Assembly (NCBI RefSeq): GCF_003050705.1
Contig: NZ_QAOG01000001.1
Location: 353,007 to 417,006 of the forward strand
From: Sphingomonas aurantiaca
GTDB lineage: Bacteria; Pseudomonadota; Alphaproteobacteria; Sphingomonadales; Sphingomonadaceae
Length of the DNA: 64,000 nt
Direction: 5' to 3'
Shown: positions 18,416 to 26,849 of the stretch, one piece after another
How the letters are laid out: every line of letters begins with the position of its first letter
Numbering within the stretch: the stretch's first letter is position 1
Notes under the pieces: generated by a model
What the model saw: only the letters and a program-made list of their open reading frames with translations
The model's database searches: none
What the model was told of the DNA's origin: nothing
Program-made: the position numbers and the translations under genes

Positions 18416-19300
18416 TCAGACTTCCGCCAAGGTCCGGATCAGCCAGTCGTGGAACAGCTTGACGGGCTTGGTCTGCAGCGCGCGCGGGCGGCAGACGAAC
18501 CAATAGCTGTACGGACTCTCCACCTCGATATCGAACAGCCGGACCAGCCGCGGATCGTTGGCGTCGGCGAAATGGCTCGCGTGCATGAACGCGACGCCCA
18601 GGCCCTGCGCCGCGGCCTCGAGCATCAGCGCACCCGAATCGAAATGGTCGATCGCCAGCGGCTCGATCTCGTCGAGCCCGGCCGCCGTCCGCCACGCCGT
18701 GAAGGTATCCGTCATGTCGCGGTGCACCAGCGCGGTCAGCGTCGCGAGCTGTTCGGGCCGCGTGACCGGGTCGGCACGCTCGAGCAGGCTGCGCGCGCCG
18801 ATCACATAGACCGAGTTGCGATCGAGCCGCCGCGCATAGAGCGACGGATCGATCTCGCGCGACAACGCGATCACCGCATCGAGCCCGTCGCCGAGCCGCG
18901 ACACCAGATGCGCGGCGGTATCGATGTCGAGATGGAGCTCGGGGTGCGTGGTCCGCAACTCGCCGAGCCGCGGGAAGAGTTTCTGCGAGGCATAGAGCGG
19001 CAGGATCCCGAGCCTGAGCCGCAGCACCTCGGTGGTGCTGGTCAGCGATTCCACCGCATCCGACAGCGAGTCCAGCACCGGCGCGATCTGTGCCAGCAAC
19101 CGCTCGCCATCCGCGTTCAGCACCATCGCCTGATGCCGGCGCGCGAACAGCGGCTTGGCGATGAAGCGTTCGAGGCTCTGCACGCGCCGGCTGAGTGCGG
19201 GGGCCGACAGCGCGAGATCCTCGGCCGCGGCCTTGATCGACCCCAGCCGCGCGACCTGCACGAACGCCTCGATAGCCCCCAATGGCGGCAGCCTGCGCAT
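18416..19300 (-). CDS. LysR-family transcriptional regulator, GcvA-like
   Basis: A 294-residue LysR-type regulator. The N-terminal winged helix-turn-helix (LPPLGAIEAFVQVARLGSIKAAAEDLALSAPALSRRVQSLE) is of the GcvA subgroup; residues about 95-294 form the inducer-binding domain. Its target is not known. Its own upstream region has a 9-bp perfect inverted repeat with the T-N11-A geometry that LysR proteins bind. It stops only 7 bp from repeat C copy 1. Confidence 0.9.
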   Translation of the reverse strand: MRRLPPLGAIEAFVQVARLGSIKAAAEDLALSAPALSRRVQSLERFIAKPLFARRHQAMVLNADGERLLAQIAPVLDSLSDAVESLTSTTEVLRLRLGILPLYASQKLFPRLGELRTTHPELHLDIDTAAHLVSRLGDGLDAVIALSREIDPSLYARRLDRNSVYVIGARSLLERADPVTRPEQLATLTALVHRDMTDTFTAWRTAAGLDEIEPLAIDHFDSGALMLEAAAQGLGVAFMHASHFADANDPRLVRLFDIEVESPYSYWFVCRPRALQTKPVKLFHDWLIRTLAEV

Positions 19301-19354
19301 GATCCCTCTTTCGACTCGACGAGTGTGACAACAACCGCTGGACGCATTCAGACA

Positions 19355-19379
19355 TACGATTGCAGTTAGCGCAATCGTA
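19355..19379. promoter_or_regulatory. Likely LysR operator, 9-bp inverted repeat
   Basis: Arms TACGATTGC (19355-19363) and GCAATCGTA (19371-19379) around a 7-base centre; contains T-N11-A (TGC..GCA). It lies 55 bp upstream of the LysR gene start, where such regulators usually bind. Inferred autoregulatory or divergent target site. Confidence 0.6.
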
Positions 19380-19463
19380 GCTGATCCCTTCGCACTTGCA
19401 ACATCAACCGTCCCGACGCAAAAAGACCTCGCCTTTCAGGCATCCTCTCCTAAAAACTTTCAT

Positions 19464-19494
19464 GGGCTGGCCTTCATTGGCCGGCCCTTTTTTT
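19464..19494 (+). terminator. Strong intrinsic terminator upstream of cdc48
   Basis: GGGCTGGCC (19464-19472) pairs with GGCCGGCCC (19479-19487, one G-U pair), six-base loop, then seven Ts. No annotated rightward gene ends before it, so it may end a small RNA or leader transcript starting in the 19301-19460 gap, or insulate the CDC48 gene. Confidence 0.8.
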
Positions 19495-19565
19495 GTGTTT
19501 TCAAGTCCTCGAACCATCGGAACCGGCGCCCTATCTCGGGCGCTAGGAATGCGAATGGAGTCGAC

Positions 19566-21839
19566 ATGGCCGATAGCGAAATCCCCACGCGAAAAATTCA
19601 GGTCGCCAATGCGCGGCCCGAGGATAGCGGCCGCGGCCTGGCGCATCTGCCGCGCGCGCTGATGGCGACGCTGGGCATTGGCGAGGGCGATGTGATCGAA
19701 ATCCTCGGCAAGCAGAACACGCCCGCGCGCGCCGTCGGGCCGTATCCCGAGGACGAGGGCCTCGACATCCTGCGCATCGACGGTTTGCAGCGCGCGAACG
19801 CCGGTGTCGGCTCGGGCGATTTCGTCGAGGTGCGCAAGGCCGAGTCGAAGCCCGCGACGCGCGTCGTCTTCGCGCCCGCACAGCAGAATCTCCGCCTCCA
19901 GGGATCGACCAACGCATTGAAGCGCACGTTCCTCGGCCGGCCGATCTGCCAGGGTGATATCGTCGCGACCGCGGGGCATCAGCGCGTCGGCAACATGCCG
20001 CCGGGCGTCCAGCAGTTCATGAACGCGCCGGCGTATGCGTTGCAGGAAATCCGCCTCGCGGTGATCGCCGCCAGCCCCAAGGGCGTGGTGCATATCGACG
20101 AGAATACCGAGATCGAGCTGCGCTCCGAGTACGAGGAGCCGCAGGCCGCGCGTCGTGCCGACGTCACCTACGACGATATCGGCGGCATGGCGCAGACGAT
20201 CGACCAGCTGCGCGAGATGGTCGAACTGCCGCTGCGCTATCCCGAACTGTTCCAGCGGCTGGGCGTCGATCCGCCCAAGGGCGTGTTGCTGCATGGCCCC
20301 CCCGGCACCGGCAAGACGCGCCTCGCGCGTGCGGTCGCGAACGAATCCGATGCGCAGTTCTTCCTGATCAACGGGCCTGAGATCATGGGCTCGGCCTATG
20401 GCGAGTCCGAATCACGCCTCCGCGAAGTGTTCGAAGAGGCGGCGAAGTCCGCGCCGTCGATCGTGTTCATCGACGAGATCGATTCGATCGCGCCGAAGCG
20501 GGGGCAGGTGTCGGGCGAGGCTGAAAAGCGGCTCGTCGCGCAATTGCTGACGTTGATGGACGGCATCGAATCGCGCGCGAACCTTGTCGTGATCGCGGCC
20601 ACCAACCGTCCCGAGGCGATCGACGAGGCGCTGCGTCGTCCCGGCCGTTTCGACCGCGAGATCGTGGTCGGCGTCCCCGATGAACGCGGCCGCCGCGAAA
20701 TCCTCGGCATCCACGCGCGCGGCATGCCGCTCGGCGACCGGGTCGATCTCGATGAGCTGGCGCGTACCACCTACGGCTTCGTCGGCGCTGATCTCGCAGC
20801 ACTGGCGCGCGAGGCGGCGATCGAGGCGGTCCGGCGGATCATGCCCAAGCTCAACCTCGAGGAGCGGACGATTCCGCCCGAAGTGCTCGACGAATTGTCG
20901 GTCACGCGCGAGGATTTCCTCGGTGCGCTCAAACGCGTCCAGCCCTCGGCGATGCGCGAAGTCATGGTGCAGGCGCCGACGGTGCGCTGGGCGGATGTCG
21001 GCGGGCTCGACGATGCGCAGATGCGGCTGAAGGAAGGCGTCGAACTGCCGCTCAAGAACCCCGACGCGTTCCGCCGTCTGGGGATCCGGCCTGCCAAGGG
21101 CTTCCTGCTCTACGGTCCGCCGGGGACCGGCAAGACGCTGCTGGCCAAGGCGGTCGCGCGCGAGGCGGAGGCGAACTTCATCGCCACCAAATCGTCCGAC
21201 TTGCTGAGCAAATGGTATGGCGAGAGCGAGCAGCAGATCACCCGGCTGTTCCAGCGCGCGCGTCAGGTCGCGCCGTGCGTGATCTTCATCGACGAGCTCG
21301 ATTCACTGGTGCCCGCGCGCGGCAGCGGTGCGGGCGAGCCGCAGGTGACCGAGCGAGTCGTCAACACGATCCTCGCCGAGATGGACGGGCTGGAGGAGCT
21401 GCAATCGGTCGTCGTGATCGGCGCGACCAACCGGCCGAACCTGATCGACCCGGCGTTGCTGCGGCCGGGCCGGTTCGACGAGCTCGTCTATGTCGGCGTC
21501 CCCGACAAGGCTGGCCGCCGGCGGATTCTGGGTATCCAGACCGAGAAGATGCCGCTCGCGTCCGACGTCGATCTCGATCGTCTGGCGGAGCGGACCGACC
21601 GCTTCAGCGGTGCGGATCTGGAGGATGTCGTCCGTCGCGCCGGCCTGGTCGCGTTGCGACGGTCGATCGATTCGACCGACGTGACGATGGCCGACTTCGA
21701 CGGCGCGCTAAAGGAGTCGCGGGCGAGCGTCACCCCTGAGACCGAGCGCGAATATGAGCAGATGGCCGCGCGGCTGAAGCAGGATGCCACGGCGATCCAG
21801 CCTCTGGGCTTTGCGTTCCCCAGCAAGACCGACGACTGA
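19566..21839 (+). CDS. CDC48/VCP-family AAA ATPase
   Basis: A 757-residue double-ring AAA+ protein of the archaeal VAT/eukaryotic p97 type. Residues about 1-185 are the N domain (double-psi barrel: [36 protein letters not shown]). D1 has Walker [10 protein letters not shown] and Walker [17 protein letters not shown]2 has GPPGTGKTL and [15 protein letters not shown]. Arginine fingers fit RRPGRFDRE and LRPGRFDEL. The C-terminus lacks a p97-like HbYX or PUB-binding tail. The role in bacteria is not settled; unfolding of proteins is inferred. RBS GGAG precedes ATG 19566. Confidence 0.93.
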   Translation: MADSEIPTRKIQVANARPEDSGRGLAHLPRALMATLGIGEGDVIEILGKQNTPARAVGPYPEDEGLDILRIDGLQRANAGVGSGDFVEVRKAESKPATRVVFAPAQQNLRLQGSTNALKRTFLGRPICQGDIVATAGHQRVGNMPPGVQQFMNAPAYALQEIRLAVIAASPKGVVHIDENTEIELRSEYEEPQAARRADVTYDDIGGMAQTIDQLREMVELPLRYPELFQRLGVDPPKGVLLHGPPGTGKTRLARAVANESDAQFFLINGPEIMGSAYGESESRLREVFEEAAKSAPSIVFIDEIDSIAPKRGQVSGEAEKRLVAQLLTLMDGIESRANLVVIAATNRPEAIDEALRRPGRFDREIVVGVPDERGRREILGIHARGMPLGDRVDLDELARTTYGFVGADLAALAREAAIEAVRRIMPKLNLEERTIPPEVLDELSVTREDFLGALKRVQPSAMREVMVQAPTVRWADVGGLDDAQMRLKEGVELPLKNPDAFRRLGIRPAKGFLLYGPPGTGKTLLAKAVAREAEANFIATKSSDLLSKWYGESEQQITRLFQRARQVAPCVIFIDELDSLVPARGSGAGEPQVTERVVNTILAEMDGLEELQSVVVIGATNRPNLIDPALLRPGRFDELVYVGVPDKAGRRRILGIQTEKMPLASDVDLDRLAERTDRFSGADLEDVVRRAGLVALRRSIDSTDVTMADFDGALKESRASVTPETEREYEQMAARLKQDATAIQPLGFAFPSKTDD

Positions 21840-21846
21840 CGGTGTC

Positions 21847-21872
21847 CCCCCTCTCCCAGCCGGGAGAGGGGG
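21847..21872. terminator. Hairpin between cdc48 and the response regulator
   Basis: Eleven-base-pair perfect stem CCCCCTCTCCC/GGGAGAGGGGG with loop AGCC, between two convergent genes. No T-run follows, so it could be a bidirectional end structure or a REP-like element. Confidence 0.6.
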
Positions 21873-21882
21873 CATGCCGACG

Positions 21883-22512
21883 CTATTCGTCCGGGTTGGT
21901 GACGCCGAGATCCGTGAAGGAGAGGCGACCCGCGCCCGCCTGCAGCCCAATGCGGATCAGTTGAGCGGTGCTGCTGGCGCCGGTCTTTTTCAGCAGCTTG
22001 GTACGATAGGTCTCGACGGTGCGCGGGCTGATATCGAGCTCGCGCGCAATCTCCTTGCTCGTCAGGCCGGAGACCACGAGTTCCAGCACCTGACGTTCGC
22101 GAAAGGGGAGCTCCTCGGCGAGGACGTCGGTCTGGTGGAGCGGCGGCCAGCACCGGGCGGCGGCGATAGCGCTCAGGATCGTGGATGCCTCGAACGGCTT
22201 TTCGATAAAGTCGATCGCGCCCGCGCGCATGGCTTCGACCGCGAGGGGGATGTCCGCGTGCCCGGCAATCATGATCACGGGATCGGTGCGGCCGCGCTTG
22301 ACCACCGTGCGCGTGACTTCGATCCCCGAGATACCGGGCATCATGACGTCGCAGACCAGGATGCCGGGCGGCAACTGATCGAGCGCATCGAGAAACAGCT
22401 CGCCACAGCCAAACGATCGCGCGGGGACTCCATCGGTCGAGAGCAGCAGCGACAGCGAGCGGCACATCTCGGGCTCGTCGTCGATGATATAGACGGGGCG
22501 TTCAGGCAGCAT
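21883..22512 (-). CDS. FixJ-like LuxR-type response regulator
   Basis: A 209-residue two-component regulator. Receiver domain at residues 5-120: acidic pair DD (11-12), phosphoacceptor Asp55 in ILVCDVMMPG, and the conserved Lys in DFIEKPFE. The usual Thr/Ser after beta-4 is Ala83 (MIAGHAD). C-terminal LuxR/NarL helix-turn-helix at about 135-195 (LPFRERQVLELVVSGLTSKEIARELDISPRTVETYRTKLLKK). Its start overlaps the end of the kinase gene by 11 bp. Target genes are unknown. Confidence 0.92.
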   Translation of the reverse strand: MLPERPVYIIDDEPEMCRSLSLLLSTDGVPARSFGCGELFLDALDQLPPGILVCDVMMPGISGIEVTRTVVKRGRTDPVIMIAGHADIPLAVEAMRAGAIDFIEKPFEASTILSAIAAARCWPPLHQTDVLAEELPFRERQVLELVVSGLTSKEIARELDISPRTVETYRTKLLKKTGASSTAQLIRIGLQAGAGRLSFTDLGVTNPDE

Positions 22513-23941
22513 GCGTCGTGCCTCCTATCGCGGTGTGTGGCACGGTGAACAGGAATCGCGCACCGCCCAATTCCGTGTCGTCGTCGCACCAGATACGCCC
22601 GCCATGCCCCTCGATGATCGTCCGGCAGAGCGCGAGGCCGATGCCGACGCCATCGGTCTTGGTCGACTGGAAGGGGGCGAAAACGTCGTGCCGAAGCTTT
22701 GGGGGAAGGCCCGGGCCGCTGTCTTCGACCGCGAAGGTCGCGTCCCCCGTCGCGGTGCGCCAGGCCTGCAGGCGGATGCGCCGATCGTCGCACCCGCGCA
22801 GCGCATCGGCGGCGTTGATGACAAGGTTGAGAATGACCTGTTGAAGCTGGATCGCATCCGCCGACACGTCGAAATCGACATGGGACAGATCGGTCAGGAG
22901 CTCGGCGCGAACCCCCTTGGCGGCGAGTGATCCCAGCTTCGCGGACTCTTCGAGCAACGTGCGAACATCGACCTGCTGCAGGATGGGCGGCTTGCGGCCG
23001 ATGAAGTTGCGCAGCCGCTTCAGCATCGTCGCGGCGCGAAACGCATGCGCCAGCGTATCGTCGATCGCTTCGCGCGCGGCGGCAAGGTCCGGCGTGTCGG
23101 CGGCCAGCACCGCGCGCGCCACGCCCGCGTAATTGGCGATGATGGTGAGCGGTTGGTTGAGTTCGTGCGCGATCGACGATCCGAGTTGCCCCAGCGCGGT
23201 CGCGCGGGAGATCTGGTACAGCTCGCGTTGCGCCATCGCGAGCCGTTCGGAGGACAGGACGGCCTTGGTCTCGTCGCGGACGTAGACGATCCTGAAGCGA
23301 TGCGTACCGATCAGCAGCGACGTGTCGCGAATGTCGAGGCGCAACCGTTTTGCGCTGGGCAGGATGACCGTGTGAAGCGCGTTCGTCTTGAGCGCATGCG
23401 TCGGCACGAGCCGTTCGAGTCGCTCCCCCATGAACGCTTCGCGCGGTCGCTCGAACAGGCTGCACGCGGCCTCGTTGGCATCGACGATATCGCCCGACGA
23501 ATCGATGATGAGCATGACCGCGGGCGAACCATCGAAGATGATCCGGAGGATGCGCTCGCGTCGGCAGGCGTTGATCGCGGCATATTGTTCGCGACGCCGC
23601 AATCGCTTCATCGTTTCTCCGCCGATCGAGACGATGACGCAGAACAGCGATACGAGTGCGACGCTGCGCGGGTTGACCAGCGCATGGCTCCATTCCGCGA
23701 TGAGCATCGTGCCGGCGAGCGACAGCACCGCGGCGACAAGGCCCGCGATCAGGCCGCGTCGTGCGGCGTTGGCGATGACGGCGGCAACACAGAATAGGAA
23801 TGGCAGGTTCACGGCGATCAGGGTGTGCGCCAGCCAGGTCGCGCTCAGCGCGGCAACGCCCGAGGCCGCCGCTACCAACCACCCCGTTTCGGGATCGGCA
23901 AGCGCGGCGTCATCGTCGATCATCTCCCAGAAGCGCTGCAT
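22502..23941 (-). CDS. Membrane-bound PAS sensor histidine kinase, FixL-like
   Basis: A 479-residue kinase. Residues about 20-120 hold three or four membrane helices (GWLVAAASGVAALSATWLAHTLI and following). A PAS domain follows (about 140-250, FDGSPAVMLIIDSSGDIVDANEAACSLF). The H box is GSSIAHELNQPLTIIANYAG and the ATPase has LNLVINAADAL (N box) and DSGPGLPP. The catalytic layout is that of FixL/DctB-type kinases. I see no FixL haem-ligand motif in the PAS domain, so oxygen sensing is not supported. The response regulator gene follows on the same transcript. Confidence 0.9.
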   Translation of the reverse strand: MQRFWEMIDDDAALADPETGWLVAAASGVAALSATWLAHTLIAVNLPFLFCVAAVIANAARRGLIAGLVAAVLSLAGTMLIAEWSHALVNPRSVALVSLFCVIVSIGGETMKRLRRREQYAAINACRRERILRIIFDGSPAVMLIIDSSGDIVDANEAACSLFERPREAFMGERLERLVPTHALKTNALHTVILPSAKRLRLDIRDTSLLIGTHRFRIVYVRDETKAVLSSERLAMAQRELYQISRATALGQLGSSIAHELNQPLTIIANYAGVARAVLAADTPDLAAAREAIDDTLAHAFRAATMLKRLRNFIGRKPPILQQVDVRTLLEESAKLGSLAAKGVRAELLTDLSHVDFDVSADAIQLQQVILNLVINAADALRGCDDRRIRLQAWRTATGDATFAVEDSGPGLPPKLRHDVFAPFQSTKTDGVGIGLALCRTIIEGHGGRIWCDDDTELGGARFLFTVPHTAIGGTTHAA

Positions 23942-24217
23942 TGCCCACCTTGGTCCATTTCGGTTCTATTCTGTGCTTAACGCGTGGTTAGTCAATAACG
24001 TCGGTGGGCGGCGTCATGTCTAAAACGTTCAGATTTGGGGCAAACGAAAAAGTTCGACGCGCGCGCGGCCGGGGCGATCCCCTCATTTTGGGGGAATAGG
24101 GACGTGATTATTGACTTTGGTTAAGTCATGGGCGGCGAGTAAAGCCTCCAATACTGTGCGTATGGACAGGCTTGCGCGGCGTTGCTTGCTGCTCGGCCCG
24201 ACCCGCGCGGCTCCGGG

Positions 24218-25543
24218 CTAGGCGTCCCTAGCGTCCTTGAGCGCTACATAGGCGTAGCCGATCATCACGACGCACGCCGCGCCCGCGACCAGATAGGGCA
24301 GCGAATGCTGGGCCTCGTACAGACCGACGCCGATCGACGGCCCCAACACGAAGCTTGCGCCGTTGATCGACGTCACCTTGCCCGCGACCGAGCCCTGCGC
24401 ATTTGCGCCGACCGCGAGCGACGAGCCAGCGGTGAAGCCAGGTCGCGTGAAGCCGAAGCCGAGGCTGGCCAGCGCATAGGCGGTCGCGATCGTGTAGAGC
24501 GACGTCGCGATTCCGGTCAGCGCGGTGCCGACTGCGGCGAGCACCAGCCCGGTCAGCACCAGTTGTCGCGGCGTCATGTTGAGCCGGGGGATGATGCCCC
24601 ATTGCGCAAGCAGCGCCGCCCCCGCGCCCATCATCAGGACGATGCCGGTCGGCTCGAGCGCCAGCGCGGGCGCGAGGTGGAGGCGGTCGATCACGAGGAA
24701 TCCGATCGCCTGCCCCGTCATCGCCTGAGCGTGGCCCATCACCAGCCCGGCGATCATCCACGCACGGATGCGCGGATCGGTGTAGCCGACATGCTCGACA
24801 TGCGATCCGGTCGCGGCGGCGACCGACGCCCCCGTCGGCGCGCCGCCGATCGAGGGATAGGCCGAGCTCGCGCCGTGCGTCTCGTGCGGGGGCACGATCT
24901 TGTCGTCGGGGAGCATCCGCCGCACCGTGATCCAGACCGCCACGCCGAACAGCGCGAACAGGAAGGCCGGACCGGCGAGCCCGATCTCGACGCCGCCGAT
25001 CGAGCCGAGGATCAGATAGGGTGCGATCGCCGGGCCGAGGATAGTGCCGAGCCCGAAGGCGGAGGCGAGCAAGGTCAGCGCCTTGGTCCGTTCCTCGCGA
25101 GTCGTCTCGCCCGCGACCAGCGCCTGCACCGCGGGTGGCGCGGCGGCGCCGAACGTCCCGTAGATCAGCCGGCCTCCGATAAAGCACAGGAACGCCGCCG
25201 TGCCGCCGATCCAAGCGTTGATCCCGGCGAGCAGGAACACGCCGCATAGCGCGAGCGAGACGCTGAATCCGCCGACGCCGAGCAGGATCATCGCGCGCCG
25301 GCCGTGGCGATCCGATCGATTCGCCCAGAACGGCGCGGCGATCACCCACAGCAGCGCGGAGACCGAGAACGCCGCCGCGACCGCGCTGTCGGCGACGCCC
25401 AGCGATCGGCCGAGCGCGGGCAGCACCGATTGCAGCGCGGTGTTCCCCGCCGCGATCGTCAGCATCACGAGGAACATCAGCGCGAATCGCCGGTCGATCT
25501 TCGGTGTGTCGGCAGTGGGCCCTTCGGCCGACATCCCGGTCAT
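24218..25543 (-). CDS. Major facilitator superfamily transporter
   Basis: A 441-residue inner-membrane transporter with twelve predicted helices. The MFS loop 2-3 motif is seen as ANRSDRHGRRAMILLG. Helix-rich blocks run from FALMFLVMLTIAAGNTALQ to the C-terminal VAGAACVVMIGYAYVAL. Drug-efflux subfamilies look similar but the substrate cannot be read. The start overlaps the stop of the monooxygenase-like gene by 4 bp (ATGA), so these are co-translated. Confidence 0.88.
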   Translation of the reverse strand: MTGMSAEGPTADTPKIDRRFALMFLVMLTIAAGNTALQSVLPALGRSLGVADSAVAAAFSVSALLWVIAAPFWANRSDRHGRRAMILLGVGGFSVSLALCGVFLLAGINAWIGGTAAFLCFIGGRLIYGTFGAAAPPAVQALVAGETTREERTKALTLLASAFGLGTILGPAIAPYLILGSIGGVEIGLAGPAFLFALFGVAVWITVRRMLPDDKIVPPHETHGASSAYPSIGGAPTGASVAAATGSHVEHVGYTDPRIRAWMIAGLVMGHAQAMTGQAIGFLVIDRLHLAPALALEPTGIVLMMGAGAALLAQWGIIPRLNMTPRQLVLTGLVLAAVGTALTGIATSLYTIATAYALASLGFGFTRPGFTAGSSLAVGANAQGSVAGKVTSINGASFVLGPSIGVGLYEAQHSLPYLVAGAACVVMIGYAYVALKDARDA

Positions 25544-25863
25544 GATCGCGCCCAGGCATAGGCGCGCTCGACCCGCGCGACGGTCACCGTATAGCGATCG
25601 TACCAGAGCGCGCGGCCGCGGTCGCGAATCGCGGCGTGGTCGGGATGGTCGCGCCAGGCGAGCGCGGCTTCGTCGTCCGCCCAGTAGCTGACGGTGATGC
25701 CCATGCCATCCGCCTCGCGCGCGCTGTCGACTCCGCGATAGCCCGGCTGCTCCGCGGCGAGCGCGTCCATCGCCGCGGCGGCGTCTGCGTAACCGGTCAT
25801 GTCCGCATCGTTACGGAACGACACGAAAACGACGGCGACCTGTCCTGTCCGATCGTCCTGCAT
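25540..25863 (-). CDS. Antibiotic biosynthesis monooxygenase (ABM)-like protein
   Basis: A 107-residue single-domain protein of the dimeric alpha/beta-barrel fold: VAVVFVSFRNDADMTGYADAAAAMDALAAEQPGYRGVDSA, then ISYWADDEAALAWRDHPDHAAIRDRG, which matches ABM-like small oxygenases or stress proteins. The exact reaction is unknown. It is the first gene of a two-gene unit with the MFS transporter; together they could handle a small toxic compound, which is inference. Confidence 0.8.
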   Translation of the reverse strand: MQDDRTGQVAVVFVSFRNDADMTGYADAAAAMDALAAEQPGYRGVDSAREADGMGITVSYWADDEAALAWRDHPDHAAIRDRGRALWYDRYTVTVARVERAYAWARS

Positions 25864-26043
25864 GACCGGTGTTTAGGGTAAGCGCGGCGCTTGGCAAATC
25901 CGCAGAACCGATTGGCGAACCATGACATCCGGTGCGGTTCGTCGCCCGATGCAACCCGCGGCCCTTGAAACGCGTTCGGAATTCGTGCGACGGGAGGGCC
26001 AAAGCCTCGCCAACGTGCGGGACCCCTGACCGTAAGGAACGCG

Positions 26044-26658
26044 ATGCCCAGTTCGACCACCGCCACCCGGCGTGCACGCAGCCGACCCGCCGGCGTGCCG
26101 TCCCCGTGGCAGATGTTCTTTTCAGGGTTCCTGAAACATCCGGTCATGGTCGGATCGATCGTGCCCTCGTCGGACAAGCTGATCCGCAAGATGCTCGACC
26201 CGGTCGACTGGGCGAATTGCAAGCTGTTCGTCGAATATGGCCCGGGCGTCGGCACCTTCTGCCGTCCGATCCTCGACCGGATGGCGCCCGACGCCAAGCT
26301 GGTGGTGATCGATACCAACCCCGAGTTCATCCAGTATCTGCGGCACACGATCACCGATCCGCGTTTCTTCGCGGTGCTCGGCTCGGCCGATGCGGTCGAG
26401 TCTATCGTTGCCGATCATGGCTTCGAAAAGGCCGATTACGTTCTGTCGGGGCTTCCCTTCTCGACGCTGCCCCCCGGCGTCGGCCCGGCGATCGCGACCG
26501 CGACGCATGCGGTGCTGCGGAGTGGTGGTGCGTTCCTGGTCTATCAGTTCTCGCCCAAGGTGAAGGACTTCCTCACGCCGCACTTCGAGTCGATCGATCA
26601 CGACATGGAGTGGTGGAACGTGCCGCCGGCGCAGCTCTACTGGGCCTGGAAGGACTGA
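26044..26658 (+). CDS. Phospholipid N-methyltransferase (PmtA-like)
   Basis: A 204-residue SAM-dependent methyltransferase. SAM-binding motif I is VEYGPGVGTFCRPIL (about residues 64-78) followed by LVVIDTNPEF. The start region (FFSGFLKHPVMVGSIVPSSDKLIRKML) and VLSGLPFSTLPP are characteristic of the PmtA/COG3963 family, which methylates phosphatidylethanolamine towards phosphatidylcholine at the inner membrane. RBS AAGGA precedes ATG 26044. It may instead be a ribosomal-RNA-adenine-like relative, but the fit to PmtA is better. Confidence 0.85.
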   Translation: MPSSTTATRRARSRPAGVPSPWQMFFSGFLKHPVMVGSIVPSSDKLIRKMLDPVDWANCKLFVEYGPGVGTFCRPILDRMAPDAKLVVIDTNPEFIQYLRHTITDPRFFAVLGSADAVESIVADHGFEKADYVLSGLPFSTLPPGVGPAIATATHAVLRSGGAFLVYQFSPKVKDFLTPHFESIDHDMEWWNVPPAQLYWAWKD

Positions 26659-26788
26659 CGCAGCCGCGCCCACGCCCGCGCCGGTGCGCGAAGCGCAGCG
26701 TCAGGCCCGGCCGGCGGGTCGGCTAGAATAGTCGAACCCGTCCGACGGCGGCTTTGCCGTCGGCGCTGCTATTGCTCGAAGTTCGGCT

Positions 26789-26814
26789 GTCATCCTGACG
26801 AAAGTCGGGATGAC
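26789..26814. repeat. Short family A hairpin repeat
   Basis: GTCATCCTGACGAAAGTCGG then GATGAC: a single collapsed half-element of family A, preceded at 26690-26760 by GC-rich REP-like sequence including GGCCCGGCCGGCGGG and GACGGCGGCTTTGCCGTC. Nothing else is seen in the 26659-26849 gap. Confidence 0.75.
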
Positions 26815-26849
26815 GTAGGGGGACGGAAGTCCTTCGACTCCGGCCGTGC

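Noticed and set aside
19396..19662. 88-residue frame starting with TTG across the orphan terminator and into cdc48
   Set aside because: It runs through a strong terminator and into the CDC48 gene in another frame, and has no ribosome site. The terminator makes a small RNA more likely than a protein.
22502..23941. Oxygen-sensing FixL
   Set aside because: The kinase and regulator are FixL/FixJ-like in layout, but no haem-binding His region is visible in the PAS domain.
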